NCBI GenBank assembly: GCA_025642065.1
Contig: JAODUP010000275.1
Location: forward strand, 1-64,000
DNA length: 64,000 nucleotides
Reading direction: 5' to 3'
Source: Paralvinella palmiformis
Taxonomy: Eukaryota; Annelida; Polychaeta; Terebellida; Alvinellidae
The notes under the pieces are model-generated. The model made no database searches. It was not told the origin of the DNA and worked only from the letters and a program-made list of their open reading frames with translations. Made by a program: the position numbers and the translations under genes. Positions 1 through 11,727 of the stretch are shown piece by piece. The stretch's first letter is position 1. Each line of letters begins with the position of its first letter.

Positions 1-849
1 CAAAACGGAAGCACGTAAAAACATACCATTTGATACCACAGCTCGCAACAAACACGTGCGTGTGGTTCAATGGTGACTTGCTACATACATATCAAACTAT
101 TTTGACACCACAGTTTACATTCAACAGTAATTTTCTGTGGTCCAAAAGAAACCTGTATATAAAGCATTTCGACACCTCAGATGCTGACCTCAGCTTTATT
201 CTGGGTTCGAATAACTAAATAAATCCTACCTATATGAACCATGTATCAATCAATACACGTCCGACTAGTCTGGCGTCGAAGTTCTTCTCTAAACAAAGTG
301 AAAAGTTAAGCTTTTTATATAGCCTCAGCGTGTTAACAAACATTACAGTTTGTTCACCACATGAGAATGTACACTAACTTAGTATGGACTCTAAAGAGTG
401 ATTAAACTAAAATAAAAACAAAGTGGCAATACGGTACAATGGATTATTACTGGACTAGAACGAAATATCGTCTCAAACCTGAGTTAATACTATGATTTAC
501 TCGAACCTAACAGCTAATTCTCATACATTTCCGAATAGAAAAAAGGAACATCTCAACCGCAGCATAGTATGCCTTGTGATATTTGCTGGAGGGTCAAATA
601 CCTCATAAGCATACAAATCCAATACATTCTATGACCTACTCGTCACTAACCCTTTATATCAAATATAACAAAATTGGTCAAAAGAAAACACGAACCTCAA
701 TCTCTGGCACGGGCAATGTGTGTTTTAGTTGTGTATTATAAGGCACAGGCACAGAGAATCTCGAACCGTGAACCGTGGCGACATTTCTTGCTGAAACATG
801 TGTAATGTCTCACCAGTCCTAAAGCCGCCAAGCAAAATCAAAATGCGAA
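1..849. other. Non-coding stretch, nothing recognised
   Basis: AT-rich sequence with frequent stops in all frames. The only short open frame (30-218, 62 codons) has no recognisable domain. No repeat, tRNA or splice-supported exon was seen. Confidence 0.5.
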
Positions 850-937
850 TCACCTACAGCCGTGGAGTTTGGGAGTAGAACACCCAAGTCAGATCACCTA
901 CAGCCGGGGAGTTTGGGAGTAGAACACTAAAGTCAGA
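850..937. repeat. Two-copy 44-bp tandem repeat
   Basis: Two adjacent 44-bp units (850-893 and 894-937) differ at only a few positions. Each starts TCACCTACAGCC and ends AAGTCAGA. The high identity points to a recent local duplication. No coding sense is evident. Confidence 0.9.
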
Positions 938-1661
938 TCGCGGCAGTAGTGAGGATGTTTAGCTTAATTATCTAATCAGCCCTATTTATAGCTATTTTTC
1001 AATTGCTGTATCTATCTGTGTGTGTGTGTTTTAAAGATAGTTAAGGCGCTGGCACAGGTGTTATACTTTCATTCAAACAACAATTATAACTCCAAACTAA
1101 TTTTTAAAAAAAATTAATTGCAAGTATAATTAATTACCGTTAAAATTAGAGAAAAAGAAAAGAAAAAAACAATTTCTAAAATAATCCAGAAGAGGATAAT
1201 CTAAATATAAAAAAGAAAAGAAACTATGATTAAAACAAAACCAGGCTTTGTGTCGAACACTACGGCCAAGAAAGATTAAGCCTAAAATGGAAAAATAAAA
1301 TATTAATACACAGTATGAATAATGTATGAATAATATAAGCATAAATCAGAATAAATTCAGATTAATATTAATAGCAGCGATACAACACAACTCAACCCGA
1401 ATGGCAACGTCTGGTTTCGACCTATTCAAGTCTTCATCAGGTTGCATAGTGTGTGTGTGTATGTGTGAAAAGACAACAACATTTTTATTGTTTGGTCAGA
1501 TCATGTAAAGTTGTGGAGGAAAACTCCACTACTAAGTTGTATGTTTCAATTTTGATAAGGATCTCTTATATATTTTTGGAAAGAAACCTAGTTTCCAAAA
1601 CTATACCTGTACCTTCAAAGGAAATAGGTATTATATTAGATAATTAGTCATGCATAAACAG

Positions 1662-1685
1662 TGCTCTCTCTCTCTCTCTCTCTCT

Positions 1686-1737
<52 letters not shown>
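1662..1737. repeat. (CT)n(TA)n compound microsatellite
   Basis: About 25 bp of CT repeats runs directly into about 50 bp of TA repeats. Confidence 0.95.
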
Positions 1738-1739
<2 letters not shown>

Positions 1740-2492
1740 AACCTGCTCTCAATGCCACTTGTGGGCACTCAATGAAAGTGGCGTTTATAGACAGATGGAG
1801 CTTCCAGACAGGTTGAACTCCAGGCACTTATTGAAAGGTGGAACTTCCAGTGACCAAACAACACATAGTATATATAGATATGCTATTTATTTATATTCAT
1901 GTGTGTATATCTTATTGTTAAAATATACATGCACAAAGATATAATTACATAAAAAAAGTCGTTTATCTTGCTTTCCTTCAGTGACGAATTCGTTCTTAAT
2001 GTGATACTCATATCCTGTAGATCCACAACGCGATCCACGAATGTGGTATTGCTAGTATGCAGAGAAAATGTTCTTAACTCTTGTATGCATTCTTGTGCTC
2101 TATCAAGGGGAGCTAATTACATCATTACTTTAATTGTCTTAAATGTCAATTTGCTCATCAAGAATCAATTGTCTTTACATAACATAGTTAAGACACCGTC
2201 AGCGCAAAACTTCATGCACACTGTCGGAGGCATAATCATTGAGGAAGAGCCATTATTGGTCAATATGTTGGTGGTGTGCGACCAATGACAATCAGCGCCA
2301 ATATTATCGCAACTGGCGGTTGTTGACAGGTAATATTGTAGACCTAGGACCGCGAAACACTGGCGGTGGGCGGCGTCGGGCAGGTCGCCGTTCCAGACAG
2401 GTCAGTTTGAATTTGATTTCCATCGGGACTTTGAAAAAATGGCGTTTAAAGCAGGTGGCGCTTCCAGACAGTGGCGTTAGGAGCAGGTTAGA

Positions 2493-2494
<2 letters not shown>
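1738..2494. repeat. Diverged copies of a GCTTCCAGACAGGT-type motif
   Basis: A motif resembling GGCGCTTCCAGACAGGT recurs near 1797-1815, 1843-1853, 2386-2402 and 2456-2472. It is interleaved with TGGCGTTTA-type words. The copies are imperfect and flank unrelated AT-rich DNA. This looks like remains of a short-unit repeat lying between two microsatellites. No family name can be given. Confidence 0.45.

Positions 2495-2575
<81 letters not shown>
2495..2575. repeat. (AC)n(AT)n compound microsatellite
   Basis: About 36 bp of AC repeats is followed by about 45 bp of AT repeats, directly abutting the ATC-rich tail of the neighbouring minus-strand SINE. Confidence 0.95.
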
Positions 2576-2576
<1 letters not shown>

Positions 2577-2579
<3 letters not shown>

Positions 2580-2740
2580 GATGATGATGATTATTTATGT
2601 TTTACGGCCACTTTGGTGCACAAGGTAGGCTAAATGGGCTGAGCGACTTCTAAAGGTAATGAGACGAAGTGAAAGACGAAACAACCTTCAGATATGCCCA
2701 CGCCGGGATTGACACGTAGACCACGAGGCGCCCTATATAT
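2577..2740 (-). mobile_element. tRNA-derived SINE, family S1 (minus copy)
   Basis: Read on the minus strand, this starts with GGGCGCCTCGTGGTCTACG and continues through a diverged B-box region. The shared body words TTTAGCCTACCTTGTGCAC and GGCCGTAAAACAT follow, and it ends in an ATCATCATCAT tail. The same body occurs at many places in this window. The copy sits exactly between two (TA)n arrays. Confidence 0.85.
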
Positions 2741-2754
2741 ATATTATGAAGTGG

Positions 2755-2756
<2 letters not shown>

Positions 2757-2810
<54 letters not shown>
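2757..2810. repeat. (AT)n microsatellite
   Basis: About 50 bp of uninterrupted AT dinucleotides. Confidence 0.95.
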
Positions 2811-2811
<1 letters not shown>

Positions 2812-3812
2812 CACTTCTCAGATGTATATAACCAGTTATCAAATATTCAGAATTATTGTGTTGATAATACTAAGAATGTATATGTTGCTCATCTGTTCTA
2901 GTTGCATTGAAGATCATATTACTTGTAAATTAGATTTATTGGACTAGAAACAATTTAGTTAAATATTATTATTTACCGATCGGCGTAGTTTTGAACTGTA
3001 ATTGTAAACGGTGAATAATATTACCCATTTTAATAGCACGAATATAAATATCAGTGAGTCGTAACTATTTCATATGTTCCCAAATTAAGTAGTAATATAA
3101 TGAAAAACGTATTTCATTATTTTGTATTCATTGTGTGAGGAAACAACTATGCCTATTTTTATTTATCACACGTACATACATTTGGTCGGACGTCTCCTTT
3201 GGCTAAGTTGCAGTTGGTTAGACATGGACTTCGGACATCTGATGGGTGTTTCAGCTTTTACTTCGTCTTGTCCCTTGTACCTAACTAATTGTACACAACA
3301 GCCATGAAGCAGGAATAACTCACCTAGGTTATATCTATAAGATATATTGGTAATTACCACACTGTCCAAGGACACTATAATGAGGCAAGAGATAACTTTT
3401 GAGGGGGCGATATTTCACTTAAAAATAACAAAGTTTAAATTGCAATATCACGAAAAAACTTCTGATGGCCATTTTGATTAGAGTCTGCCAAATTTATAAC
3501 TAAACTGAAGAGCCTTTTTTTAAATTAGCAACTAATAAGGATTGGAAATGTCCTGGAATTTTAAAGCGCTGTGAACTACAAGTCACATTTCCGACACCGA
3601 TTACAGAGGTAGGATAATGGAGTACAGTGTGTAGCTAACCTTTTGACGCCAGTGTATACGTTCAACACACAACACGCCATACGACTGATACACAGGGACC
3701 GGTTCATAATCCATATTGAGGAAATACTATAAATACATATGACTAACCTAGACTGGCTCTCAGATTCTGATTCGTCACAATCGAATGAATGACGGGCTGA
3801 TATATAACGATA
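2811..3812. other. Upstream flank of the GPCR gene
   Basis: AT-rich with no supported coding sequence. It presumably includes the promoter and 5' UTR of the downstream receptor, but no TATA box or other clear promoter element could be assigned. Small open frames on both strands at 3122-3375 overlap each other and resemble no known protein. Confidence 0.4.
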
Positions 3813-4808
3813 ATGGCTGTAAATGAATCAACTATTAATCTGATAGGTATAAATCTACCTCTATACGAGTATTGTTATGGATGTGTCTTGTATTTGGAGG
3901 CTGTTCTTATCATCGTAGGGAACGTACTCACCTTTGTCGCCGTTAATCAAACAAAGAAACTACGAGAAATCCCGACCATTATCTTCATCCTCAGTCTAGC
4001 GGCTTCAGATGGCATAATTGGACTTTTGACGCCAATATTTGTCACCTTTAAGTTCCTAGAAATTGACCATGGATGGAATGAAAGCCTTTGTGCAATATAC
4101 GGTCCATATATTTCCATATTTTTCATATCACTGCTAACATTGTTAGCTATCGCAGGAGACAGATACATGGCTGTGGTTCATCCTCTCTCATACAGACAAA
4201 GAATGACGACCAAACGAGCAAAGGTCATATCAATTGTCGTCTGGATTGTGCCATTTACATCAATTGTGCCACTAACGTGTTTGTACGATTCAAATGGAGG
4301 GGAGTCAACAACTTCGCGTCTTGTATTCTCAAAGCTTGTATTGCTGATTCTCTTGCAAATTATAATTATTGGTGCACTTCTTGGCAACATTGTAATATAT
4401 ATCTCGATATATGTGAAATTGAAGAGAAAACCCAGAGTGGGATCCGAAATGAGCAGGAATAATTCCGGAGACACGGTCTCAGAACCATCAAGGGCTACTA
4501 AGGCATACGTTAATATGATGGCATTGGTTCTTGGATATTTACTAATTGCTTGTATTCCAAACTATGTTTTACTATCAGCGTTAAGACAGTTGCCAACCCC
4601 AAAGCCAACATGGGCCATTCATTTGAAGAATATCAGCGTTATAATGCTTTACAGTAATTCGTTCATGAATCCAGTGATTTACAGTTGGAAAAACCGGAAT
4701 TTTCGTCAGGCATACAAAGATGTACTATTGTGTGGTCGATCAAGAATGAACAGTTTTGGAGATTCAATAACAAGTGAGATTAGAACACAGAACAGGTCTA
4801 CAGTTTGA
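3813..4808 (+). CDS. Orphan rhodopsin-class G protein-coupled receptor, single exon
   Basis: A 331-residue, seven-helix plasma-membrane receptor expected to signal through heterotrimeric G proteins. Visible class A landmarks: GN at 36-37 (TM1), LSLAASD with Asp66 (TM2), Cys93 at the top of TM3 with a possible partner Cys156 in extracellular loop 2, DRY at 116-118, Trp144 in TM4, Pro249 in TM6, and NPVIY at 286-290 (TM7). Candidate N-glycosylation sites are Asn4 and Asn89. The usual CWxP of TM6 reads ACIP, so the toggle tryptophan is replaced by cysteine. The third loop is about 30 residues and basic/serine-rich; the tail is short. The start is the first Met after an in-frame TGA just upstream. 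No intron is needed. The ligand cannot be assigned; the nearest style is amine, peptide or adenosine-like orphan receptors of invertebrates. Confidence 0.9.
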   Translation: MAVNESTINLIGINLPLYEYCYGCVLYLEAVLIIVGNVLTFVAVNQTKKLREIPTIIFILSLAASDGIIGLLTPIFVTFKFLEIDHGWNESLCAIYGPYISIFFISLLTLLAIAGDRYMAVVHPLSYRQRMTTKRAKVISIVVWIVPFTSIVPLTCLYDSNGGESTTSRLVFSKLVLLILLQIIIIGALLGNIVIYISIYVKLKRKPRVGSEMSRNNSGDTVSEPSRATKAYVNMMALVLGYLLIACIPNYVLLSALRQLPTPKPTWAIHLKNISVIMLYSNSFMNPVIYSWKNRNFRQAYKDVLLCGRSRMNSFGDSITSEIRTQNRSTV

Positions 4809-4874
4809 CGAAATACGTTAATATTGGAATGTTTCTGTTGCTTAAGATACTTGTTTTAATTTCCACGTACACAA

Positions 4875-4880
4875 ACACAC

Positions 4881-4952
<72 letters not shown>
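4875..4952. repeat. (AC)n(AT)n compound microsatellite in GPCR 3' flank
   Basis: AC repeats followed by about 58 bp of AT repeats, starting less than 70 bp after the receptor stop codon. It is probably in the 3' UTR or just beyond it. Confidence 0.95.
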
Positions 4953-4954
<2 letters not shown>

Positions 4955-5154
4955 CAACCATCCTATACAAGGTTACAAGGAAGCTAACACCTACTTTATT
5001 GAAATTTTTAAGTTGATATTTCTCTCATTTAAGTTCAATGGTATAAAATATTTCAATGTCGGCGACTATGTTGTTGTTATTTCACCTAGTATCATTACTA
5101 ATTTTCTATAAAACTTAATTGTACTAAAGTTAATTCCCAAATTTAGAATTTTAT

Positions 5155-6240
5155 TTTTATATATTGATGAACTTTTGTCTCGATTACCTACCGCCAAACT
5201 TAGATGTTACATTGGCAATATCTTTTGTGGGACTTTAGGATATGCAGACGATATTCTTCTTCTTGCCTCAACACTTTCTGGTTTAAAATATATGCTGAAC
5301 AAATGTCATCAATTTGCTGAAGCTTAATTATGATGTTATGTTTAATTCGTCCAAAAGCAAGCTATTATTTTTTGGTCGATCGGACTCCAGATCTTGAGTA
5401 CATGTACCTCATGTTGAGTTTAATGATTCTGTTATTGAATTAGGTAAGCATTATAAACATCTTGACAATGTCATTGGACAAAATTGTTATATGGATAGGT
5501 TACAAGATTGTTTGAGTGCCTTAAATGGTAAAGTAAATATGGTTAACTCTGATTTCGATCACAGTGACTTTGATAGTCTATATCAAATATTTAAAACATA
5601 CTGCATGCCACTGTATGGTTCCCAGCTTTGGGTTTATGATAATATAATTATCGGCACCTTCAATGTTACATGGCGAAAGGATATTCGCAGGTTACTCAGC
5701 CTGCCACTCGCAACTCATTATAATTTACTACCATATAATTGTTATGATATACCACCAAACTTACAATTATATAAGCGGGTTATCTCTTTTATTAATGGCT
5801 TATCAAAATCTACCAATGTAATCACATCTCCTTGTTATCTATTAGTTGTTAATGGTAGTGGTTCTTCTATAAGCAATGCACTATCAATTCTATCATCAAT
5901 GTGGAGTGTACCTCCATCATATGTATGTACTATCAACAAACATATTTACCCTGTATCTACTTGGATTGACGACACTTTAGCTATCACTGGCAGTGCGATA
6001 CGTGATATTTTACACATGATATATATTAATAATTATTTCCCAAATATCTGCATATTTAATGCATTAGAATTGTATTGGATCTTAGATACACTCTGCACCG
6101 AATAATATCTGCACATGCACATAATAGCTGTAAATACACAATGTTGTATATTTAATATCGGTTTGCTTTTCCAATTGTGTTTGTATTTTGTTTTTGTAAT
6201 AGTATATTCTTATGAATATTAAATAAAGAAGAAGAAGATT
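5155..6240 (+). mobile_element. 5'-truncated non-LTR retrotransposon (LINE) with RT catalytic box and 3' end
   Basis: A reverse transcriptase fragment of a LINE. Around 5165-5325 it reads DELLSRLPTAKL, then GTLGYADDILLLAS, where YADD is the RT catalytic box. After a stop at about 5325 and another near 5396, an open frame (5491-6105) carries the typical C-terminal part, including CMPLYGSQLW and WRKDIRRLLSLP. The 3' end has ATTAAATAAAG followed by GAAGAAGAAG at about 6222-6239, a typical short-repeat LINE tail. It lacks the endonuclease and most of the RT, so it is dead. The clade is probably within the jockey/I/CR1 group; this is not decided here. Confidence 0.88.
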
Positions 6241-7573
6241 GTTATCGTTGTCATGACTAATACTCTACTTGACTATAATAAATCACAGACTTCACAAATA
6301 TAACGAAATGATCAATTAATAAATTTAGAAGAAACATATTGAACAGAAGATTTTCAGCATTTTATGTAAGTATTCATGTGAATTAAAGGTTTATCATATT
6401 TCAAATTTTAGTAAGATATAACAGGCTGAAGGAAGTTAAATAATAGGATTAGGCGTTGTGCCACACGATTTGATCACTTTCCGCGTAAAATACAAGCCGA
6501 AATGGACATGTCATAACGTTAAGGAACAATAAACCCTGGAAATTCTTCATACAAATTAAAGTGAACGGACACATAATTTGAACAATATTGGAGAACAATT
6601 ACATTAAATGAGAATAAATAAGACAGGACGATGAGGTGAATTAATCATTGGTTAATGTTTATTTGTACCTGCACTTTTGCTTTCAATAAGCACGTTACCA
6701 TTTAGAATACAATATATTATTATTTTACTCCTTGATAACGCTTCTGTTCAGTATAATGACAGCTGTTATCACTTGCATATAAATGAGTTATGTACCTTAT
6801 GTGTCCGTGCCAAGTAAATTCACAAACATTCTTCCGTAATGCCAACGAAATGTGTCATCTCGGTATTGTGAGCATTCATATTGCAGTGAAACACTGTAAT
6901 TTAATGGCAAATACTGACAACGCAACTAATTGAAATAACATTATGCTTTGTATATACTGATATTAATACTCATTTAACAGATTTTTTTCTGAGGGTGATG
7001 GAGGAACGAAGTATACTGCATCCAATAACCTGCCTACCGTTTTTATATCCATAGCTCTGAAATGATGTGGTCCCTGATCGAAATCCCTGATGTAATGGTT
7101 GTAGACATGTACCATTGGGGTGCTAAAACTCTGACACTTAATGGTATTTACAGGCTGCAGTATAAGCTTAATAATAAGGCTGACCCAATGCCGTATCTGT
7201 GAGAGAAGATGATGAACCCTACACGAGGACACGGAGAGCCTATTTGTCCAGGGAGTTGGCTAAAACCATTCATCCTGTTATGAAGACATATGGCTATTTA
7301 ATGAAGTCAGTTAAACTGGAAGTAGAGATGCCGGACATTGTCAAATGTCATCGTAGAGGACCAGAACACTTATGTGCATTGCAAATTGTCTGCCAAGACA
7401 TAGCACTCAGGAGCATCACCGAGTTTTCTTGACACATGTAACTGTGATTATACAAACAAGAAATTCCATCAGTAGTCGCAGTAAATGGCACTACATAGAG
7501 TTTGTGGCGTCTTGTTATTTTGGAATAAAGTTTGTCTTCAATTATATTGCGTGTTTTTTTATCTTCTTACAGA
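6241..7573. other. Gene-poor AT-rich stretch
   Basis: No recognisable gene. Open frames at 6963-7232 (minus) and 7199-7432 (plus) show no known domain. They may be decayed parts of the pogo-like element that follows, but no motif supports that. Confidence 0.4.
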
Positions 7574-8060
7574 ATGGAACGGTATCGAACATATTCTTAT
7601 GAAGACGTCCATAATGTATTGATAGCATGTAGGAATGCCATGAGCCAAAGAGAGGCATCTAGAAAGTTTGGTATTCCACAGGCCATATTATCTGATCAGG
7701 AAGGATCTACCACGGGAGGGAAGACAGACAGCACTGACTAAGAAAGTAGAAAGTGAAACTACTGAGCGAGCCATCAAGGCATCAGTCATGGGTCATGGCA
7801 TAACACGTCTGCAAATGATACAGAAGGCTGGACAGGCTATGCGGATTAAAACACCTTGGAAAAATGGCAACCTGGAAAGCAATGGTGGGCTGGTTTCAAA
7901 ACGAGACACCCTGAAATATCAATCAGACGTCCAGAAGGTTTATCATCCGTCCGAAGCAGAACAAGTTCGACGGCTTCTGAACGAAAAGGAGGGACGATCC
8001 AAATCCGATGTAATCGCACCAGCTGCAGCTCACTGACTAAGGGGCCAACGCAAACCCTCC
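7574..8060 (+). pseudogene. Broken pogo/Tigger-like transposase N-terminus (psq HTH plus CENP-B HTH)
   Basis: Starts with MERYRTYSYEDVHNVLIAC and continues MSQREASRKFGIPQAILSD, matching the psq-type helix-turn-helix of pogo-like transposases. After a frame change come GHGITRLQMIQKAGQAMRI and KTPWKNG. After another frame change come GKQWWAGFKTRHPEISI and RRPEGLSSVRSRT, which matches the CENP-B DNA-binding domain. The DDE catalytic domain is absent. At least two frameshifts and the truncation make this a dead fragment. A similar fold occurs in domesticated CENP-B/jerky proteins, but the breaks argue against a working gene. Confidence 0.85.
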
Positions 8061-8588
8061 CTATGTATCGAAATGTCAACACACACCCACGGGTGTCCTC
8101 GTGTGATGATCGAAATTATATTACTGTGTGATCGAATTTGCAGGCATACTGATAGAAATTAGAGTCCTCAGCTATACCAATAACTGGGCTACATTCTTAT
8201 TGTTTTATGCGGCAGGCAACAACTATTTATGAAAGTGAGAATGACGTCAATTAATTAGAATGCAGAATATCGCACTAGCCGCACTCAAAGACTGAGTTGA
8301 TGGAAATTACAAGCCTTTCCCGCAATCAAAGATAGTCAGTAGTGTTGTTCTTCAGGCCTTTACTCCTACATTAAAAACAGTTGGCCATAATGTATTCTTC
8401 TCCAGTATCAGACTGAAAGATGTGATTAGATATTTAGGCAAAGGACTGGAATAGTTTCATCCCTATTTGAAACTACATTTCCAAGAAATGTTTTGTTATC
8501 AGGAGTAGAGGAGTGTTAAAACAAATATATATTTGATGTATTAGCAATTCAAGAAACTAAAATTGATGATTAATTCCTAGATAATCAG

Positions 8589-8633
<45 letters not shown>

Positions 8634-9429
8634 CATCAGATTTATGACAAACGTCTTAACTTGTTAAAATTCAAGTGAAAAGTGAATGTATATATGTCTG
8701 TTTGTAAATATGATAATTATGACGCTTTCCCTCTGATTTCTCATCCTCTATGCATTTCGAGGTTTAGGTGCGATTTAGTGCAGTTGCGGTGTCTCACGAT
8801 ATGTTTTAACCACCCATGTTTAACAAATAATGTATGTATCATTTACTTGTATGGTATTATCAGAGAGTTTAAATATAGAGAGGCGTTACTCTTGCCGCGC
8901 CATGTTGAATTTTGAACCAGTGGCGCCTCGAGCGGCCGGAGGTATTTCTCAGATAAACAAAAGCTCTCTGGTTGTCCACATGTGATCGTGTACATGTGTG
9001 TGCATGGTTGAAATGAATTGCCAATACTAGTACTATATGTTACATGATCACATACTCTTTTATTAATTAACACTTTATTTGTGCACACGTGATATCGAAA
9101 AAAAGCGAAGCTCTGAAACTGTAAATAAAGAATTAAGTGATTTCACAGCCCAGTCACTTAATTCATGGCCTACAATTTGCGATCACTTCACAGCTGATCA
9201 GAAAATAATTGAACGTGTTTAGGCTATTTCACAGCTTTATTTGTGGAAGGCGTAATATTTTAATGAAAACAATTAGGTATATATGAGGTAAATGCATACA
9301 AACATACTTTCATCATGTCAGTTTATCATAGTTCATAAATTTATTTATTTGGATATATACATATAATGATATATACAGCTATTATACTTCCCACCATATA
9401 TTCATCATTTCCGTTTATCAAATATTATG
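8061..9429. other. Non-coding stretch with one (AT)n microsatellite
   Basis: AT-rich DNA with a (TA)n run at about 8594-8630. Open frames at 8682-9088 on both strands have no recognisable domain. A GC-richer patch at 8895-8945 has no assigned role. Confidence 0.4.
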
Positions 9430-10029
9430 TGCCCAACGCACATTGCGACATCACCAGTGCATATAAGGGTGTTGGAAACGTTCGACCCATCAAATTGTTT
9501 CAGAAGACAGAAGCTTTCCAAGCTGCCTTGATCAAACAATGAGATACATGGGAAGTCCCTGCCAGGTTAGATAAGAAACTAGAGTAGTTCGCATGTGTCC
9601 TGTATGGGAGAGGACGGTTCAGAATTGTGTGGTGCAGCTCGTACAGCAAATATGAAGGGGATATGTGGTGGCCTAGATGGAAACATCAATTTGACTCGAA
9701 ATATAGATCGTCGCAGTCTATTCCCACCTTGTCAGAAAGCACTGCTTGGACATATCAGACGTGCCAACTACCAGGTTGGTATCTGGAAAGCTGCTGATAT
9801 ACCTCGAGCAAGAGTACCACAGGCCACTGATGAACATGGATGGACAACTACTGGTGGTAAACTCCAACCAATGTGATTCCGAGGGCCATTGATTCCTGCC
9901 AGTGTAGCTGTGGATGATGACAGATTGACAACTGATGACGATTTCACCTCATCCGGTAGTGAAACTGAACAGAATGATGTGGCATTTGATCAAAACATAG
10001 TGTCAAGAAGTGAGAGTGGTTACGATTGA
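9430..10029 (+). pseudogene. Decayed repeat-associated protein of a widespread invertebrate family
   Basis: Fragments in several frames spell GVGNVRPIKLFQKTEAFQAA, then TWEVPARLDKKLE with a following stop, then FACVLYGRG. The 9595-9876 frame gives LFPPCQKALLGHIRRANYQV, GIWKAADIP and DEHGWTTTGGKL. From memory of the family, this order (WEV, FxCxLYG, LPPCxxALLxHxxRANYQAxIW, GHGW) is typical of a multicopy uncharacterised protein common in mollusc and cnidarian genomes. Stops and frame changes show that it is a relic. The last part, near 9920-10029, is acidic (DDDFTSSGSETEQND) and ends at TGA. Confidence 0.6.
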
Positions 10030-11003
10030 ACATTTGTTCTTGGTGTGTCCCATGATTCGAAAAGATATTTCATGCAATGAACTTTGCAATATTTCGTTAG
10101 CAATGGACTAACTTTACTTGTTGTATGTTTGAATATAGCAGTTTATTTATGATTTTTCGTCAACTCCCAAATATGTGTGAAGTTGATACATAGCCACAGA
10201 TGTGTGATAATACTGTGGATTGATTTAGATATGATAATGTAGATTATATATATACTTAACTGGTTTTCTTATTATGAATTCATGAGTAACCCGTGGTGAA
10301 CAATGAAAGTTTATGAAATGACATTTGCTGTATTTTATTATTTTGAAGCATTGTAGGAAACTTATTGTTATTAATTGCTAAATGTGTGTAGATCTGTGTC
10401 TACGATAATACTGAAGATAAGTTAACTCTTGTGCATCAATCGTGTGCACTGGTTAATCTGACTTTTAAGAACGTTCGTATTAACACTTATTGTTTAGTAT
10501 AGTAGTTGTGACAATAACTCACTTCATTTTTGATAATCATCATATTATTTCTAGTCATTATCAATATCAACAAAATAGTTATATAGTTGTTTTTGTTTTT
10601 TTATTAATTTCGGTCAGAAACATTAATTTAATAAAAAAATAAAGGCTTATCAAGCCAGCAAATTTTAAAGTGCAGTTTGCTTTCGCATCAAGATAACATT
10701 GAAACTATGTGGCAATTTTGTTTTACCGATTAATATAAATTTCATCCATTGTTCCTAGCATGTGTCTGTATTAACACACTGGGCCTGAATGTGGTGAGTA
10801 CAGTCTAGCTCCGTCACCCGCAAACAGCCACCAACCGCACCTACCACCAACCTTTGATAAGGATCCGACTTCCTGCCACGATCCGCCCGCCGTTAATCAG
10901 CCACCGCCAATGCTTACGCAATACGAATACCATTCCTTCGTTATAAAAATACCCTTGACACTGAGGCTGACGAGACTGACACTATTCCAGAGACAAAAGT
11001 GAG
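10030..11003. other. AT-rich stretch ending in a GC-richer, TATA-bearing patch
   Basis: 10030-10780 has nothing recognisable. 10790-10930 is locally GC-rich with CCACCAACC and CCGCCG words. It is followed by a TATA-like TTATAAAAATACC at about 10940-10953. A promoter is possible but unproven. Confidence 0.3.
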
Positions 11004-11138
11004 ATGGATAGTGCACTTCCTGTACTACTTCGCACTACAGAGGGAACGCAAGTAATGACTGGTGATGACTTGACACACTTTAATGCATTAAAATGTTCAG
11101 TTTTAAATATAGAACCATTATTAATAATTAACCAATAA
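11004..11138 (+). CDS. Possible small ORF downstream of a TATA-like box, unassigned
   Basis: A 44-codon ATG frame, starting MDSALPVLLRTTEG, begins about 50-60 nt downstream of the TATA-like sequence at 10940. It could be a small protein, a first exon (GTAATG inside it could act as a donor) or chance. No homologue was recognised. Confidence 0.15.
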   Translation: MDSALPVLLRTTEGTQVMTGDDLTHFNALKCSVLNIEPLLIINQ

Positions 11139-11370
11139 TATTTTGGCATGATACACTGTTTTATGCCTGTATGTAAATTACTATGTGGTTAAATAGAAAA
11201 ATTGTTATTACTTTATATATATAGACTTTATTATCCCGATAATACACTATATGTATATTGTACACAATTAAGAGTTGTACCCGTTCATCCTCCACCTCAA
11301 GGCTATCCGCCGAATATGCCTTCCCCATTCTAATGCTACTCCACCACAACGCCAACTTTCAGCCAGATCC

Positions 11371-11460
11371 CAAAGTTGTCATATAATTTCATTTAAACTA
11401 AAGTGGTATTTGTCGGTACACGAGAGTGTGGTGGATGGGGGCCTATGCAGGGATGTGCCC
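11371..11460 (+). repeat. Dispersed repeat copy 1 (inverted partner at 13916-14025)
   Basis: Contains TTTCATTTAAACTAAAGTGG and GTATTTGTCGGTACAC, then GTGGATG and GGCCTATGCA. The same words in the same order occur on the minus strand at 13916-14025. The two copies lie about 2.5 kb apart in opposite orientation. Confidence 0.75.
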
Positions 11461-11688
11461 CGCCCCTCGGTAGAACATCTACTACTTTAACATTTTAATA
11501 GAGTCTACAATACAGAGCCATAAAAACCTTTGCGTAGACCTAAGTAATATTTTATTTTGTAAATAAGTGAAATTTTACTTATTCACCATTGTTTGAGCGA
11601 CCAGGTAGACCACGGATACACCTCATTAACTCCTCAAGGAAACCTCCCCCAAATATAGAAATTATTTGGCTTCGAACCACTGATCTCT

Positions 11689-11727
11689 CTCTCTATATAT
11701 ATATATATATAAATATATATATATATA

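Noticed and set aside
3947..4474. Open frames on both strands inside the GPCR gene
   Set aside because: Overlap the well-supported receptor frame and show no recognisable protein.
7199..7432. 77-codon frame just upstream of the pogo-like relic considered as its N-terminal part
   Set aside because: The psq helix-turn-helix already starts with a natural Met at 7574; the upstream frame shows no related motif.
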